Assembly (NCBI RefSeq): GCF_947488715.1
Contig: NZ_CANLAG010000010.1
Location: 1 to 64,000 of the forward strand
DNA from: an uncultured Tateyamaria sp.
GTDB taxonomy: Bacteria; Pseudomonadota; Alphaproteobacteria; Rhodobacterales; Rhodobacteraceae
Direction of reading: 5' to 3'
DNA length: 64,000 nt
The notes below the pieces were generated by a model. The model did no database searches. It worked only from the letters and a program-made list of their open reading frames with translations, and was not told where the DNA came from. How positions within the stretch are numbered: position 1 is the stretch's first letter; every line of letters starts with the position of its first letter. This document shows positions 8,954-17,094 of this stretch, piece after piece. The position numbers and the translations under genes are program-made.

Positions 8954-10593
8954 TGACCCAAACCCGCCCGCTGGGTGCGCAAATCTCACATATGCTCAAG
9001 GACCGTGGTGTCGACGTGATCTTTGGCATTCCGGGTGTCCACAATCAGGAAATGTACCGCGGCATCGAAGAGGCGGGGATCACCCACGTGCTTGCGCGCC
9101 ACGAACAGGGTGCGGGGTTCATGGCGGACGGGTACGCGCGGGCAAGCGGCAAGCCGGGGGTGGCTTATGTGATCACGGGGCCGGGCCTGTGCAATATCAT
9201 GACGCCGATGGGGCAGGCCTATTCGGATTCCGTACCGTTGCTGGTGTTGTCGTCTTGTCTCGATGAAACTGTGGCCACGCGCGGGCAATTGCATCAGATG
9301 AAGGACCAACGCGCGGCGGCTGAGACGGTTTGCGACTGGTCCGAAGAGGCGCGGACGGCTGAAGCGGCGTATCAGCTGGTAGACCGGGCGCTGACAGAGT
9401 TTACCACCCGCCGCAAACGTCCCAAACACATTCAGGTCCCGATTGCTCAGCTCGAAGCGGAGGCGGCACCCGCTGTGCGACACAGGCCGGATCACGCGCA
9501 ACCAAAGCCCGACCAGTTCGTGATCGTGCCGTTACCGCGTACTGCACCACCGGGCATTGATACCCGGCAACTTGGTCACATCGCCAAACGCCTCATGGCC
9601 GCCGAACGCCCGTTGTTCGTCCTGGGGGGCGGAGTCGCGATGCCTGGCCTTGAGCAGGCGGTTCAAGCCGTGCTGAACAACTGCGGTGCGGCTGCGTTTA
9701 CCACCTATGCCGGTCGTGGCCTTGTGCCGCCCGACCACCCGCTCAGCTTTGGATCCCATCTTGCCCGACCCGACAGCGCCAAGCTGCTGGATGCCAGCGA
9801 TTGCGTGGTGTTTCTGGGCACCGACCTATCCGAAGGCGATCTGTGGCGCGCAACGGCGGGCCACCGTCCCGGCGCGATCCATATCAATATCGACCCCGAA
9901 GTGCTTGCGCGCGCGCACCCTCAGGACACGCGATTGCTGACGGATGGTGTTGAGGTTTTGGCCTATCTGGCGACCCACATGACGGGGAAACCGGCATCAA
10001 GCTGGTCGGCGGATTTGGTGGCAGGCTTCCGCAGCCGTTGGCGCGCAGAGGTCAACGCCGAACGTCCCGGTATCGTCCCGGTGTGTGACGCGCTGCGCGA
10101 CTGCCTGCCCCAACGCACAATGATTTACTCTGACATGACACAATTTGCCTACACCGCCAAAGAGGTCTGGGACATGGACCGTCCCGGCCATTGGCACCAC
10201 CCGACGGGGTTCGGCACGCTGGGCTATGCAACGCCTGCGGCCATTGGCGGCGCCATTGCGCGCAAAGGTCTGCCCACGATGGCGATCATCGGGGATTACG
10301 GCTTTCACTACACTATGCAGGAACTGGGCGTTGCGGTGGAACTTGGCCTGCCATTGCCCATCATTCTTTGGGACAACGGCAAGCTCAAAGAGATCGAGGA
10401 AAGCATGGTGCGCGCCCAGATTGCACCGAATGCGGTCATCGCCCGCAACCCAGATTTCTGCAAACTCGCCGAGGCATTTGGCGCACGGGCCGCAGCACCT
10501 CAGACACTGACAGATATGCAAGACACTGTCCGCGCGGCCTTTGACGCCGATGGCCCAACTTTGATCTATCTGACGCCAGACATCACGGGCTAA
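8953..10593 (+). CDS. Thiamine-diphosphate enzyme, AruI-like decarboxylase
   Basis: A 546-residue ThDP enzyme of the acetolactate synthase superfamily. The N-terminal domain has VIFGIPGVHNQEMYRG and the catalytic glutamate in RHEQGAGFMADGYARASGKPG. The C-terminal domain has the ThDP/Mg motif GDYGFHYTMQELG and the later WDNG. The N-terminus is closest in memory to AruI, the 5-guanidino-2-oxopentanoate decarboxylase of arginine catabolism, but other 2-oxo acids are possible. The start at 8953 has GGAGAG upstream and overlaps the trkH stop. Confidence 0.75.
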   Translation: MTQTRPLGAQISHMLKDRGVDVIFGIPGVHNQEMYRGIEEAGITHVLARHEQGAGFMADGYARASGKPGVAYVITGPGLCNIMTPMGQAYSDSVPLLVLSSCLDETVATRGQLHQMKDQRAAAETVCDWSEEARTAEAAYQLVDRALTEFTTRRKRPKHIQVPIAQLEAEAAPAVRHRPDHAQPKPDQFVIVPLPRTAPPGIDTRQLGHIAKRLMAAERPLFVLGGGVAMPGLEQAVQAVLNNCGAAAFTTYAGRGLVPPDHPLSFGSHLARPDSAKLLDASDCVVFLGTDLSEGDLWRATAGHRPGAIHINIDPEVLARAHPQDTRLLTDGVEVLAYLATHMTGKPASSWSADLVAGFRSRWRAEVNAERPGIVPVCDALRDCLPQRTMIYSDMTQFAYTAKEVWDMDRPGHWHHPTGFGTLGYATPAAIGGAIARKGLPTMAIIGDYGFHYTMQELGVAVELGLPLPIILWDNGKLKEIEESMVRAQIAPNAVIARNPDFCKLAEAFGARAAAPQTLTDMQDTVRAAFDADGPTLIYLTPDITG

Positions 10594-10600
10594 ACCGATC

Positions 10601-10655
10601 TTCCTTTCGCCCAAAATACCTCGGGGGAGGCCGTAGGCCGGGGGCAGAGCCCCCA
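10601..10655 (+). repeat. Intergenic hairpin element, copy 1
   Basis: The segment TTCCTTTCGCCCAAAATACC is followed by TCGGGGGAGG, GGCCGTAGGCC and GGGGGCAGAGCCCCC. A second copy with the same layout is at 16959-17021. Each copy directly follows the stop of a rightward gene and contains G/C-rich hairpins. It looks like a dispersed intergenic element that also serves as a transcript end. Confidence 0.7.
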
Positions 10656-10663
10656 ACCCTGGC

Positions 10664-10939
10664 TCAGGATTTGGAACCCTCAGCGCGGTAAATGCCGCCC
10701 CAGGTGTTGCCGGCGATATAGGCTGGGCAACCTTTTTTCCGGGTGTTCACGATCAAAAACCACATCGTTTCGCCAGGCCGGCCCGCGCGGCTGTATTCAC
10801 AGCCCAGCGGATGAACCCACCACTGGCCCTGATAGGACACGGGCGGTTTTGCCACTGCGGCCTGTACCGGTGCGGCCGGGGCCATAACCATGCCGACGGT
10901 TGCCACCATCGCGGCGGTTTTGAGAATAGATTTGAACAT
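10664..10939 (-). CDS. Small secreted protein of unknown function
   Basis: A 91-residue protein with an N-terminal signal peptide (basic MFKSILK, hydrophobic core, likely cleavage after VQA). The mature part is about 64 residues with two cysteines (PLGCEYS and KKGCPAY) and is rich in Trp and Tyr. I do not recognise the family. It is likely periplasmic or secreted. The next gene leftward-transcribed upstream is 124 bp away, and the 3' end touches the hairpin element. Confidence 0.6.
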   Translation of the reverse strand: MFKSILKTAAMVATVGMVMAPAAPVQAAVAKPPVSYQGQWWVHPLGCEYSRAGRPGETMWFLIVNTRKKGCPAYIAGNTWGGIYRAEGSKS

Positions 10940-11063
10940 GACACACTCCGATCACTGAAAACATTGACAGCGCTCCCACGCCTCGGTGTCACAATGCTGA
11001 TCTTGCCGTTAACACGAGGCTAACGGCCACCAGGTTCATGCGCCCAATTTTAACGAATTGCCG

Positions 11064-12806
11064 TCAGTCCCAGCAGCTGACGAGCACGGTCATGCCCGTC
11101 GCTTCGGTGGACAGATCAATGGGGTCGATGGGGGTGCCGCTGTTGGTGATGGCTGCGGCCATACCGGCCTGCGCCAATACGTCCTGCAGGGTTTCCCGGT
11201 CCAGTGCAAACCGCACACCATCGGGCAGCGCCCGGCCGGATTGTGCCTCTGGCAACAGCATGCCCAGCACGCCGCCGCCGCTGTCCAACACAGGGCCACC
11301 GGCGTCGCCAGGCAGGGTCTCCATCGTCAGCCGCGCGAGATCCGTTTCGCCACCCAACCCGCGCACGTCGCTGAGGGTGCCAAAGGTCATGGACGGCGCG
11401 CCCAACACACCTTCGAAGCTATAGCCAGAAGCCGCCACCTCGGAGTTGAGGCGCGGGGCGCGGTCGCTGAACCGGGCCACCGCCAGCGGAGCAAGCGCGC
11501 TTGTGGGTTTGAGCACAGCAACGCCGCGCGCGTCATCAAGAACTGCCAGTTCGGCCTCGGTTTCCGTGTCCAACGTCAGGCGCGTGCAGCTTTGCACCGC
11601 TTCTGCGGTGGTCAGCACCGTGCCGCGCCGATCTACAAAAAAGCCTGACCGCGACAGCCGCGGTTTGCGCACTTCGAGGCCTGAGATCAGGTCGACGGCC
11701 TGTTCCGGGGTGCTGGCCTCGGGTGGGATAACACCGGCGAGGCGGACGAAGCTTTTTTCCATTTCATCGATCAGCCGTGTGCGACGCTCTTCGTCCCCCG
11801 CAGGCCAGATCAGGGTAAAGCCCTTGATCATCCCGTCTTCCAGCGCAACGCGGGTTTCGGACACGCGATTGGCGTCTTCGCCGACCAGCACAAAGGAGGA
11901 ATTCTTGCGCTCGCGCGGGCCGTCCAGTGGCACCACATCCAGCGTCTGCATGATGTCATAGAGGCCAAAGAGCGTGGTTTGATCACCTGCCTGGCTGATG
12001 AGCAGCACGGTCGCCTCGATCTGACCCGAAGATGTGTAATGCGCAAAGGGATATTCATATTTGTCAAATTGCACCACGTCCGTGGGCAGCATCATTTCGA
12101 TGCCAGCAGTGTCGTCGCGCACGGTCTCAAGACCCAGTCCATCAAGGACCGAGTTGTAGTCCTTGAGCAGGACAGCTCGCTGTTTGGTCGTCAGGATGCC
12201 AGTAACGTCAAAGCCCTTGCGTTCCTGCCATGCGGCCATGGAGTTGCGCGTGCCGCGTCCAAAGGCACCGTCGATGGCCCCCTGGTACGTGCCCGCCCAT
12301 TTCAGCGCGATCTGGAGCTGTTCGCGTTCTGCGCGAGACAGCTGGCGTTCGCTGCGCTGGGCCTGTGCGGGTGTTTCGTCGGGCGGGGGCGGGGCCGGGG
12401 TTTCCACCACGGGCGTTTCAGGGGCGGGTGCGGGCGTTGTGCCGGTCGGTGCCTGCACGACGCCGCGGTTCAGGACATTGGCACCCACGGGCCAGAATTG
12501 CTGGCGAAAGCTGGAGGACAGCGCGATGTAGCTGTCGCGGGGGATCACGCCTTCGGACCGGTAGACGCGCAGCACCTGTTCCGCATCCGTGCGGGCATAG
12601 GGGCCCAGGGCCACACCGTACCAACCGCCGCCCAGCGAAAACCCATTCACGTCCGGCAATGCGGCGGCATAGTCGCGGGCGCGTTGGGTGGCAGTGGCAA
12701 GGTTTGGCTGTGCCTCGACCTGGATCCACACGGCTTCTTCCTGAGCTCTGGACAGCCCCACCGTCATCACCAGAACAGCCCACGCCAATACCAGCTTTTT
12801 GATCAT
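11064..12806 (-). CDS. SPOR-like / peptidoglycan-binding / trypsin-fold protein with degenerate active site
   Basis: A 580-residue exported protein with a signal peptide ending near SRAQ. An N-terminal SPOR-like region (VWIQVEAQPN... GGGWYGVALGPY) is followed by a Pro-rich linker, a peptidoglycan-binding-1-like repeat (YQGAIDGAFGRGTRNSMAAW), a long middle domain and a C-terminal trypsin-like barrel. In the barrel the usual TNAHVV is TTAEAV, the Asp position reads RGVAVLK, and GxSGGP is DAGGPV. The three catalytic positions therefore look lost. Start at 12806 is chosen for its signal peptide; the longer frame upstream has none. Confidence 0.75.
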   Translation of the reverse strand: MIKKLVLAWAVLVMTVGLSRAQEEAVWIQVEAQPNLATATQRARDYAAALPDVNGFSLGGGWYGVALGPYARTDAEQVLRVYRSEGVIPRDSYIALSSSFRQQFWPVGANVLNRGVVQAPTGTTPAPAPETPVVETPAPPPPDETPAQAQRSERQLSRAEREQLQIALKWAGTYQGAIDGAFGRGTRNSMAAWQERKGFDVTGILTTKQRAVLLKDYNSVLDGLGLETVRDDTAGIEMMLPTDVVQFDKYEYPFAHYTSSGQIEATVLLISQAGDQTTLFGLYDIMQTLDVVPLDGPRERKNSSFVLVGEDANRVSETRVALEDGMIKGFTLIWPAGDEERRTRLIDEMEKSFVRLAGVIPPEASTPEQAVDLISGLEVRKPRLSRSGFFVDRRGTVLTTAEAVQSCTRLTLDTETEAELAVLDDARGVAVLKPTSALAPLAVARFSDRAPRLNSEVAASGYSFEGVLGAPSMTFGTLSDVRGLGGETDLARLTMETLPGDAGGPVLDSGGGVLGMLLPEAQSGRALPDGVRFALDRETLQDVLAQAGMAAAITNSGTPIDPIDLSTEATGMTVLVSCWD

Positions 12807-12980
12807 CACCCGACTTCCCCTTGAATTGGTCTTTGTGCCTGTTTTTCTGCGGCTAAGGATAAGCAGGAAACCGCTGCAATGAAAATGGGGGAATACCCCC
12901 AAAAAGAGACATCGCGCGCAATTGACCTCGCTTGGGGCGAGACGTAGGAAAGGCGCGCATCTGCCAAAGGTCCTTGCCCC

Positions 12981-13922
12981 ATGTCCGACACCGTTTCGAC
13001 CCCGCGTTCGTTTCAAGAAATCATCCTGCGGCTACAGACCTATTGGGCGACGAAAGGCTGCGCTATTTTGCAACCTTACGACATGGAAGTTGGGGCAGGC
13101 ACCTTTCACCCCGCCACGACCCTGCGGTCGCTGGGGGATCAGCCGTGGGCTGCAGCCTATGTGCAGCCATCGCGACGACCCACGGACGGGCGGTACGGCG
13201 AAAACCCCAACCGGCTTCAGCATTACTATCAGTACCAGGTTCTGATCAAACCCAGCCCGCCGGACCTGCAAGAGCTGTACCTCGGCTCGCTTGCGGCCAT
13301 TGGCGTGGATATGGCCCTGCACGACATCCGCTTTGTCGAGGATGACTGGGAAAGTCCGACACTGGGTGCGTGGGGCCTGGGTTGGGAAGTGTGGTGCGAC
13401 GGCATGGAAGTGTCGCAGTTCACGTATTTCCAGCAGGTTGGCGGGCATGATTGCCACCCTGTCTCGGGAGAGTTGACCTATGGGCTGGAACGGCTCGCGA
13501 TGTATATTCTGGGCGTCGATCACGTCATGGACATGCCGTTCAACGACCCGCAAACGCCCATTCCGCTATCCTATGGCGACATCTTCAAACAGACCGAAGA
13601 GGAATACGCCCGCTGGAATTTCGATGTGGCCAACACCGACGTGCTGTTGCGCCAGTTCGAAGAGGCCGAGGCGGAATGCCAGAAAATCCTGGCGCAGGAG
13701 CATGTCGACCCCAAGACGGGCAAGCGGATCATCATGGCACACCCGGCCTACGACCAGTGCATCAAGGCGTCGCACATGTTCAACTTGCTGGATGCGCGCG
13801 GTGTGATCTCTGTCACGGAACGTCAGGCCTATATCGGGCGCGTGCGGGCGCTGGCCAAACAATGCGCCGACGCCTTTGTGCAAACGCGGGCCGGGGGCTG
13901 GCGCCCCGAGGACGCGGCATGA
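12981..13922 (+). CDS. glyQ: Glycyl-tRNA synthetase alpha subunit
   Basis: The alpha subunit of the bacterial alpha2-beta2 glycyl-tRNA synthetase, which carries the class II catalytic core that activates glycine. The 313-residue length fits the family, and [35 protein letters not shown] and [13 protein letters not shown] are characteristic. The stop overlaps the next start (ATGA at 13919). The beta subunit glyS follows after two small genes. Confidence 0.97.
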   Translation: MSDTVSTPRSFQEIILRLQTYWATKGCAILQPYDMEVGAGTFHPATTLRSLGDQPWAAAYVQPSRRPTDGRYGENPNRLQHYYQYQVLIKPSPPDLQELYLGSLAAIGVDMALHDIRFVEDDWESPTLGAWGLGWEVWCDGMEVSQFTYFQQVGGHDCHPVSGELTYGLERLAMYILGVDHVMDMPFNDPQTPIPLSYGDIFKQTEEEYARWNFDVANTDVLLRQFEEAEAECQKILAQEHVDPKTGKRIIMAHPAYDQCIKASHMFNLLDARGVISVTERQAYIGRVRALAKQCADAFVQTRAGGWRPEDAA

Positions 13923-14275
13923 CCTATCTCAACGCGACCCCTGTGTTGCGCGTCTCTGACTATCAGCGGGCCAAAGCATTCTATATGGACGTGCTGGGGT
14001 TCGACGTGGTGAACGAGGCGGGTGAACCGGTGACCGGCTTCGGCATCTTCGTGGCCGGCGGCGCGCGCGTCTTTCTGCACAGCTGGGAAGGGCCGGAAGC
14101 GGCCTGGGACGGGTGGCGCGGGTATTTCTACTGCCCCGACCTGGATGCGATGATCGCCAAGCTGACCACGCTGCAGCAACCGTTCAAAGGCCCGGAAACC
14201 ACATTTTACAACATGCGTGAAATTGAAGTGACCGATCCGGACGGCAACGTCCTTTGCTTTGGGCAAGACGCATGA
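13919..14275 (+). CDS. VOC-superfamily (glyoxalase/bleomycin-resistance fold) protein
   Basis: A 118-residue protein of the vicinal oxygen chelate fold: [24 protein letters not shown] at the start, and [14 protein letters not shown] at the end with a possible metal-ligand glutamate. The reaction cannot be told from sequence. It overlaps glyQ by 3 bases and the next gene by 4, so it is embedded in the glyQ-glyS operon. Confidence 0.85.
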   Translation: MTYLNATPVLRVSDYQRAKAFYMDVLGFDVVNEAGEPVTGFGIFVAGGARVFLHSWEGPEAAWDGWRGYFYCPDLDAMIAKLTTLQQPFKGPETTFYNMREIEVTDPDGNVLCFGQDA

Positions 14276-14796
14276 ATGGTAAAATCATAGGAATTGTCCT
14301 CGTGCTCACTGGCATCATCGCGGGTGCAGGTCTCTATTACCTGCAAGTCTATGGCTATTACGAGGACGTGGATTTTGACGTCCCGAACGAGATTGAAATG
14401 GTGTCGATAGTGTCCGGCTCGCCCGAGCCGCTGCTTGTGCAGGCATTGCAGGCCATCGACGCTGACAGCTCGCCGATCCGGTTCCGCGCTTGCTTCGAGA
14501 CAGACGCGTCGCTGGCCATGCTGACCGAGACCTTTGTCGGTCTCGAACCTGTCGCACCGCGAAACGCACCGCCCTGGTTCGAGTGCTTTGACGCCGAAGC
14601 GCTGGGCGCAGAGATTGATGCAGGAACTGCGCTGACATTTCTCGGCCAGAAGAACGTGCATTTCGGCGTGGACCGGATTGTCGCGATCACCGAGGACGGG
14701 CGCGGCTATATCTGGCACGAGCTGAACGATTGCGGCGAAAAAGCCTATGACGGCACGATTGTGGGCGAAGAATGCCCGAAACGGGACACCGAATAA
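14272..14796 (+). CDS. Single-pass membrane protein, DUF6446-like
   Basis: A 174-residue protein with one N-terminal membrane anchor (IIGIVLVLTGIIAGAGLYYL) and a periplasmic domain with several cysteines (FRACFET, WFECFDAE, LNDCGEKA, EECPK). It resembles the DUF6446 proteins found between glyQ and glyS in Rhodobacterales. The function is unknown. ATG at 14272 overlaps the preceding stop and its own stop overlaps the glyS ATG, so translation of the whole operon is coupled. Confidence 0.75.
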   Translation: MNGKIIGIVLVLTGIIAGAGLYYLQVYGYYEDVDFDVPNEIEMVSIVSGSPEPLLVQALQAIDADSSPIRFRACFETDASLAMLTETFVGLEPVAPRNAPPWFECFDAEALGAEIDAGTALTFLGQKNVHFGVDRIVAITEDGRGYIWHELNDCGEKAYDGTIVGEECPKRDTE

Positions 14797-16955
14797 TGCC
14801 TGACCTTTTGATCGAACTCTTCTCCGAAGAAATCCCGGCGCGGATGCAGAAACGCGCAGGCGAGGACCTGCAAAAGCTGGTCACGAACGGTCTTGTAGAG
14901 GCCGGTTTGACCTATCGTTCGGCTGCGGCCTTTACCACGCCCCGGCGTTTGTGCCTGACGGTAGAGGGTCTGCTGGCGCAATCCCCGACCACGCGTGAGG
15001 AACGCAAGGGTCCCAAGGCCGATGCCCCCGAAAAGGCGATCGAAGGGTTCCTGCGCGGTGCCAGGCTGACCCGTGATCAGGTCGAGGAACGCGAGACACC
15101 CAAGGGCAATGTGCTGTTCGCCGTGATCGAGAAAGCAGGGCGTCCAGCCGCCGATATCGTGGCGGAGGTACTCGAACAGACGGTGCGCAATTTCCCATGG
15201 CCCAAGTCGATGCGCTGGGGGACCGGCAGCCTGAAATGGGTGCGTCCGTTGCAGTCGATCCTGTGCATTCTGACGGATGAAGCAGGTGCCGAAGTGGTTT
15301 CAGGCGATATCGACGGCATCCAGTTTGGCGACACGACGGAGGGGCATCGTTTCATGTCGCCGGGCCGGCTTTCTGTTGTGTCCTTCGAGGATTACGAGAT
15401 CAAGCTCAGCCGCGCGCACGTCGTTCTGAACCCCTCTACACGTGCAGAGACGATCTGGAATGACGCGACCAACGCCGCGTTTGCCAGCGGCCTCGAGGTG
15501 GTGGAAGATGCGGGCCTGTTGGCCGAAGTGGCGGGGCTTGTGGAGTGGCCCGTGGTCCTGATGGGTCGGATCGCAGATGATTTTCTGGGGCTGCCACCAG
15601 AGGTGTTGCAGACGTCGATGAAAGAACATCAAAAGTTCTTTTCCGTGCGCAATCCGAAAACGGGCCGGATCGAGCGGTTCATCACCGTGGCCAATCGCGA
15701 AACCGCGGACAACGGTGCGACAATCCTGGCGGGCAACGAAAAGGTGCTGAGCGCACGTTTGGCGGATGCGAAGTTCTTCTGGGAAAACGATCTGCGCGTG
15801 GCGAAATCGGACATGAGTGTCTGGACGCAAGCGCTTGAAAACGTGACGTTCCATAGGCAGTTGGGCAGCCAAGCGGATCGCATCAGCCGTATCGCCACGC
15901 TCGCCCGTGCATTGGCACCGGTGGTCGGTGCGGACGCTGATCTGGCCGAAAACGCTGCTCGCTTGGCAAAGGCGGACCTTAGCTCCGAAATGGTCTATGA
16001 ATTCCCGGAACTTCAAGGGCTTATGGGGCGCTATTACATCGAAGCATCAGGTGGCGATCAAGCAGTCGCAGCTGCGGCGCAAGAACATTATTCACCGCTG
16101 GGCCCATCGGATGATGTGCCAACTGCACCCGTCTCAGTCGCGGTCGCGTTGGCTGACAAACTGGATACGTTGACAAGCTTTTGGGCGATTGATGAAAAGC
16201 CCACCGGTTCCAAGGATCCCTTTGCCCTGCGCCGTGCAGCACTGGGTGTCATCCGGTTGGTTCTGGACAATGATCTGCGTGTGCCGCTGGACCGCATGAC
16301 TCACAACGCGTTGCAGGTGGTCCTGAAACTGGATCAATGGCGCGCCGCCGAAAAAACGGAGACAGGTGACAAAGCCAAACAGTTTGCCCGCCAGATTGAA
16401 GTCGCCGAAGGGGTGATTGCGTCCGTGGGGCCAAACCTGTGCGCCTTCTTTCACGATCGCCTCAAAGTTTACCTGCGCGATCAAGGCATCCGACACGACA
16501 TCATCGACGCCTGCATCGCGATGGAGGGGAATGACGACCTTACCCTCCTAGTGAAACGGGCGCGCGCGCTGTCCGAAACCCTCAAAACTGACGACGGCGA
16601 AAACCTGATCCAGGGCTTCAAACGCGCCAACAACATCCTCACCCAGGCCGAAGAGGCTGATGGCGTTGAATACTCCTATGGCGCTGACGCGAAATTCGCC
16701 GAAGAGGCCGAGGAAAAAGCACTGTTCGAGGCGCTCGATGCTGCTGAGGCTCGGATTGCGCCTGCGATGGCCTCGCAAGATTTCACCTCTGCGATGTCTG
16801 CCATGGCCAGCCTGCGTGGTCCCATCGACGGGTTTTTCGAGGCCGTCCAGATCAACACCGACAACCAGACGGTGCGCCGCAACAGGCTGAACTTGCTCAG
16901 CCGCATCCGCACGCTGTGCCTGTCCGTGGCAGACCTGACCAAGATCGAGGGTTAA
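14796..16955 (+). CDS. glyS: Glycyl-tRNA synthetase beta subunit
   Basis: A 719-residue beta subunit that binds tRNA-Gly and is needed with GlyQ for aminoacylation. Family segments are the N-terminal DLLIELFSEEIPARMQ, FPKSMRWG-type WPKSMRWGTGSLKWVRPL, the HD-like NRETADNGATILAGNEKVLSARLADAKFF region (read in parts), LADKLDTLTSFWAI and DPFALRRAALG. It starts in the TAATG overlap at 14796. A hairpin element begins 4 bp after the stop. Confidence 0.96.
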   Translation: MPDLLIELFSEEIPARMQKRAGEDLQKLVTNGLVEAGLTYRSAAAFTTPRRLCLTVEGLLAQSPTTREERKGPKADAPEKAIEGFLRGARLTRDQVEERETPKGNVLFAVIEKAGRPAADIVAEVLEQTVRNFPWPKSMRWGTGSLKWVRPLQSILCILTDEAGAEVVSGDIDGIQFGDTTEGHRFMSPGRLSVVSFEDYEIKLSRAHVVLNPSTRAETIWNDATNAAFASGLEVVEDAGLLAEVAGLVEWPVVLMGRIADDFLGLPPEVLQTSMKEHQKFFSVRNPKTGRIERFITVANRETADNGATILAGNEKVLSARLADAKFFWENDLRVAKSDMSVWTQALENVTFHRQLGSQADRISRIATLARALAPVVGADADLAENAARLAKADLSSEMVYEFPELQGLMGRYYIEASGGDQAVAAAAQEHYSPLGPSDDVPTAPVSVAVALADKLDTLTSFWAIDEKPTGSKDPFALRRAALGVIRLVLDNDLRVPLDRMTHNALQVVLKLDQWRAAEKTETGDKAKQFARQIEVAEGVIASVGPNLCAFFHDRLKVYLRDQGIRHDIIDACIAMEGNDDLTLLVKRARALSETLKTDDGENLIQGFKRANNILTQAEEADGVEYSYGADAKFAEEAEEKALFEALDAAEARIAPAMASQDFTSAMSAMASLRGPIDGFFEAVQINTDNQTVRRNRLNLLSRIRTLCLSVADLTKIEG

Positions 16956-16958
16956 CCC

Positions 16959-17021
16959 TTCCTTTCGCTTCAAATACCTCGGGGGGCGGCGCAAAAGCGC
17001 CGGGGGGGCTGGCCCCCCTGA
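16959..17021 (+). repeat. Intergenic hairpin element, copy 2
   Basis: TTCCTTTCGCTTCAAATACC, then GGCGGCGCAAAAGCGCC and a G-run/C-run hairpin (GGGGGGGCTGGCCCCCC). It shares its first 20 positions almost fully, and the whole layout, with the copy at 10601-10655. It directly follows the glyS stop and is likely the operon's transcript end. Confidence 0.7.
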
Positions 17022-17094
17022 TCACCCCTCGCAGACATCTACGCTTGTCACGTCAACGGTAGTGTCTATGCTGCGGCGCGAAAGGAACGCCGCA

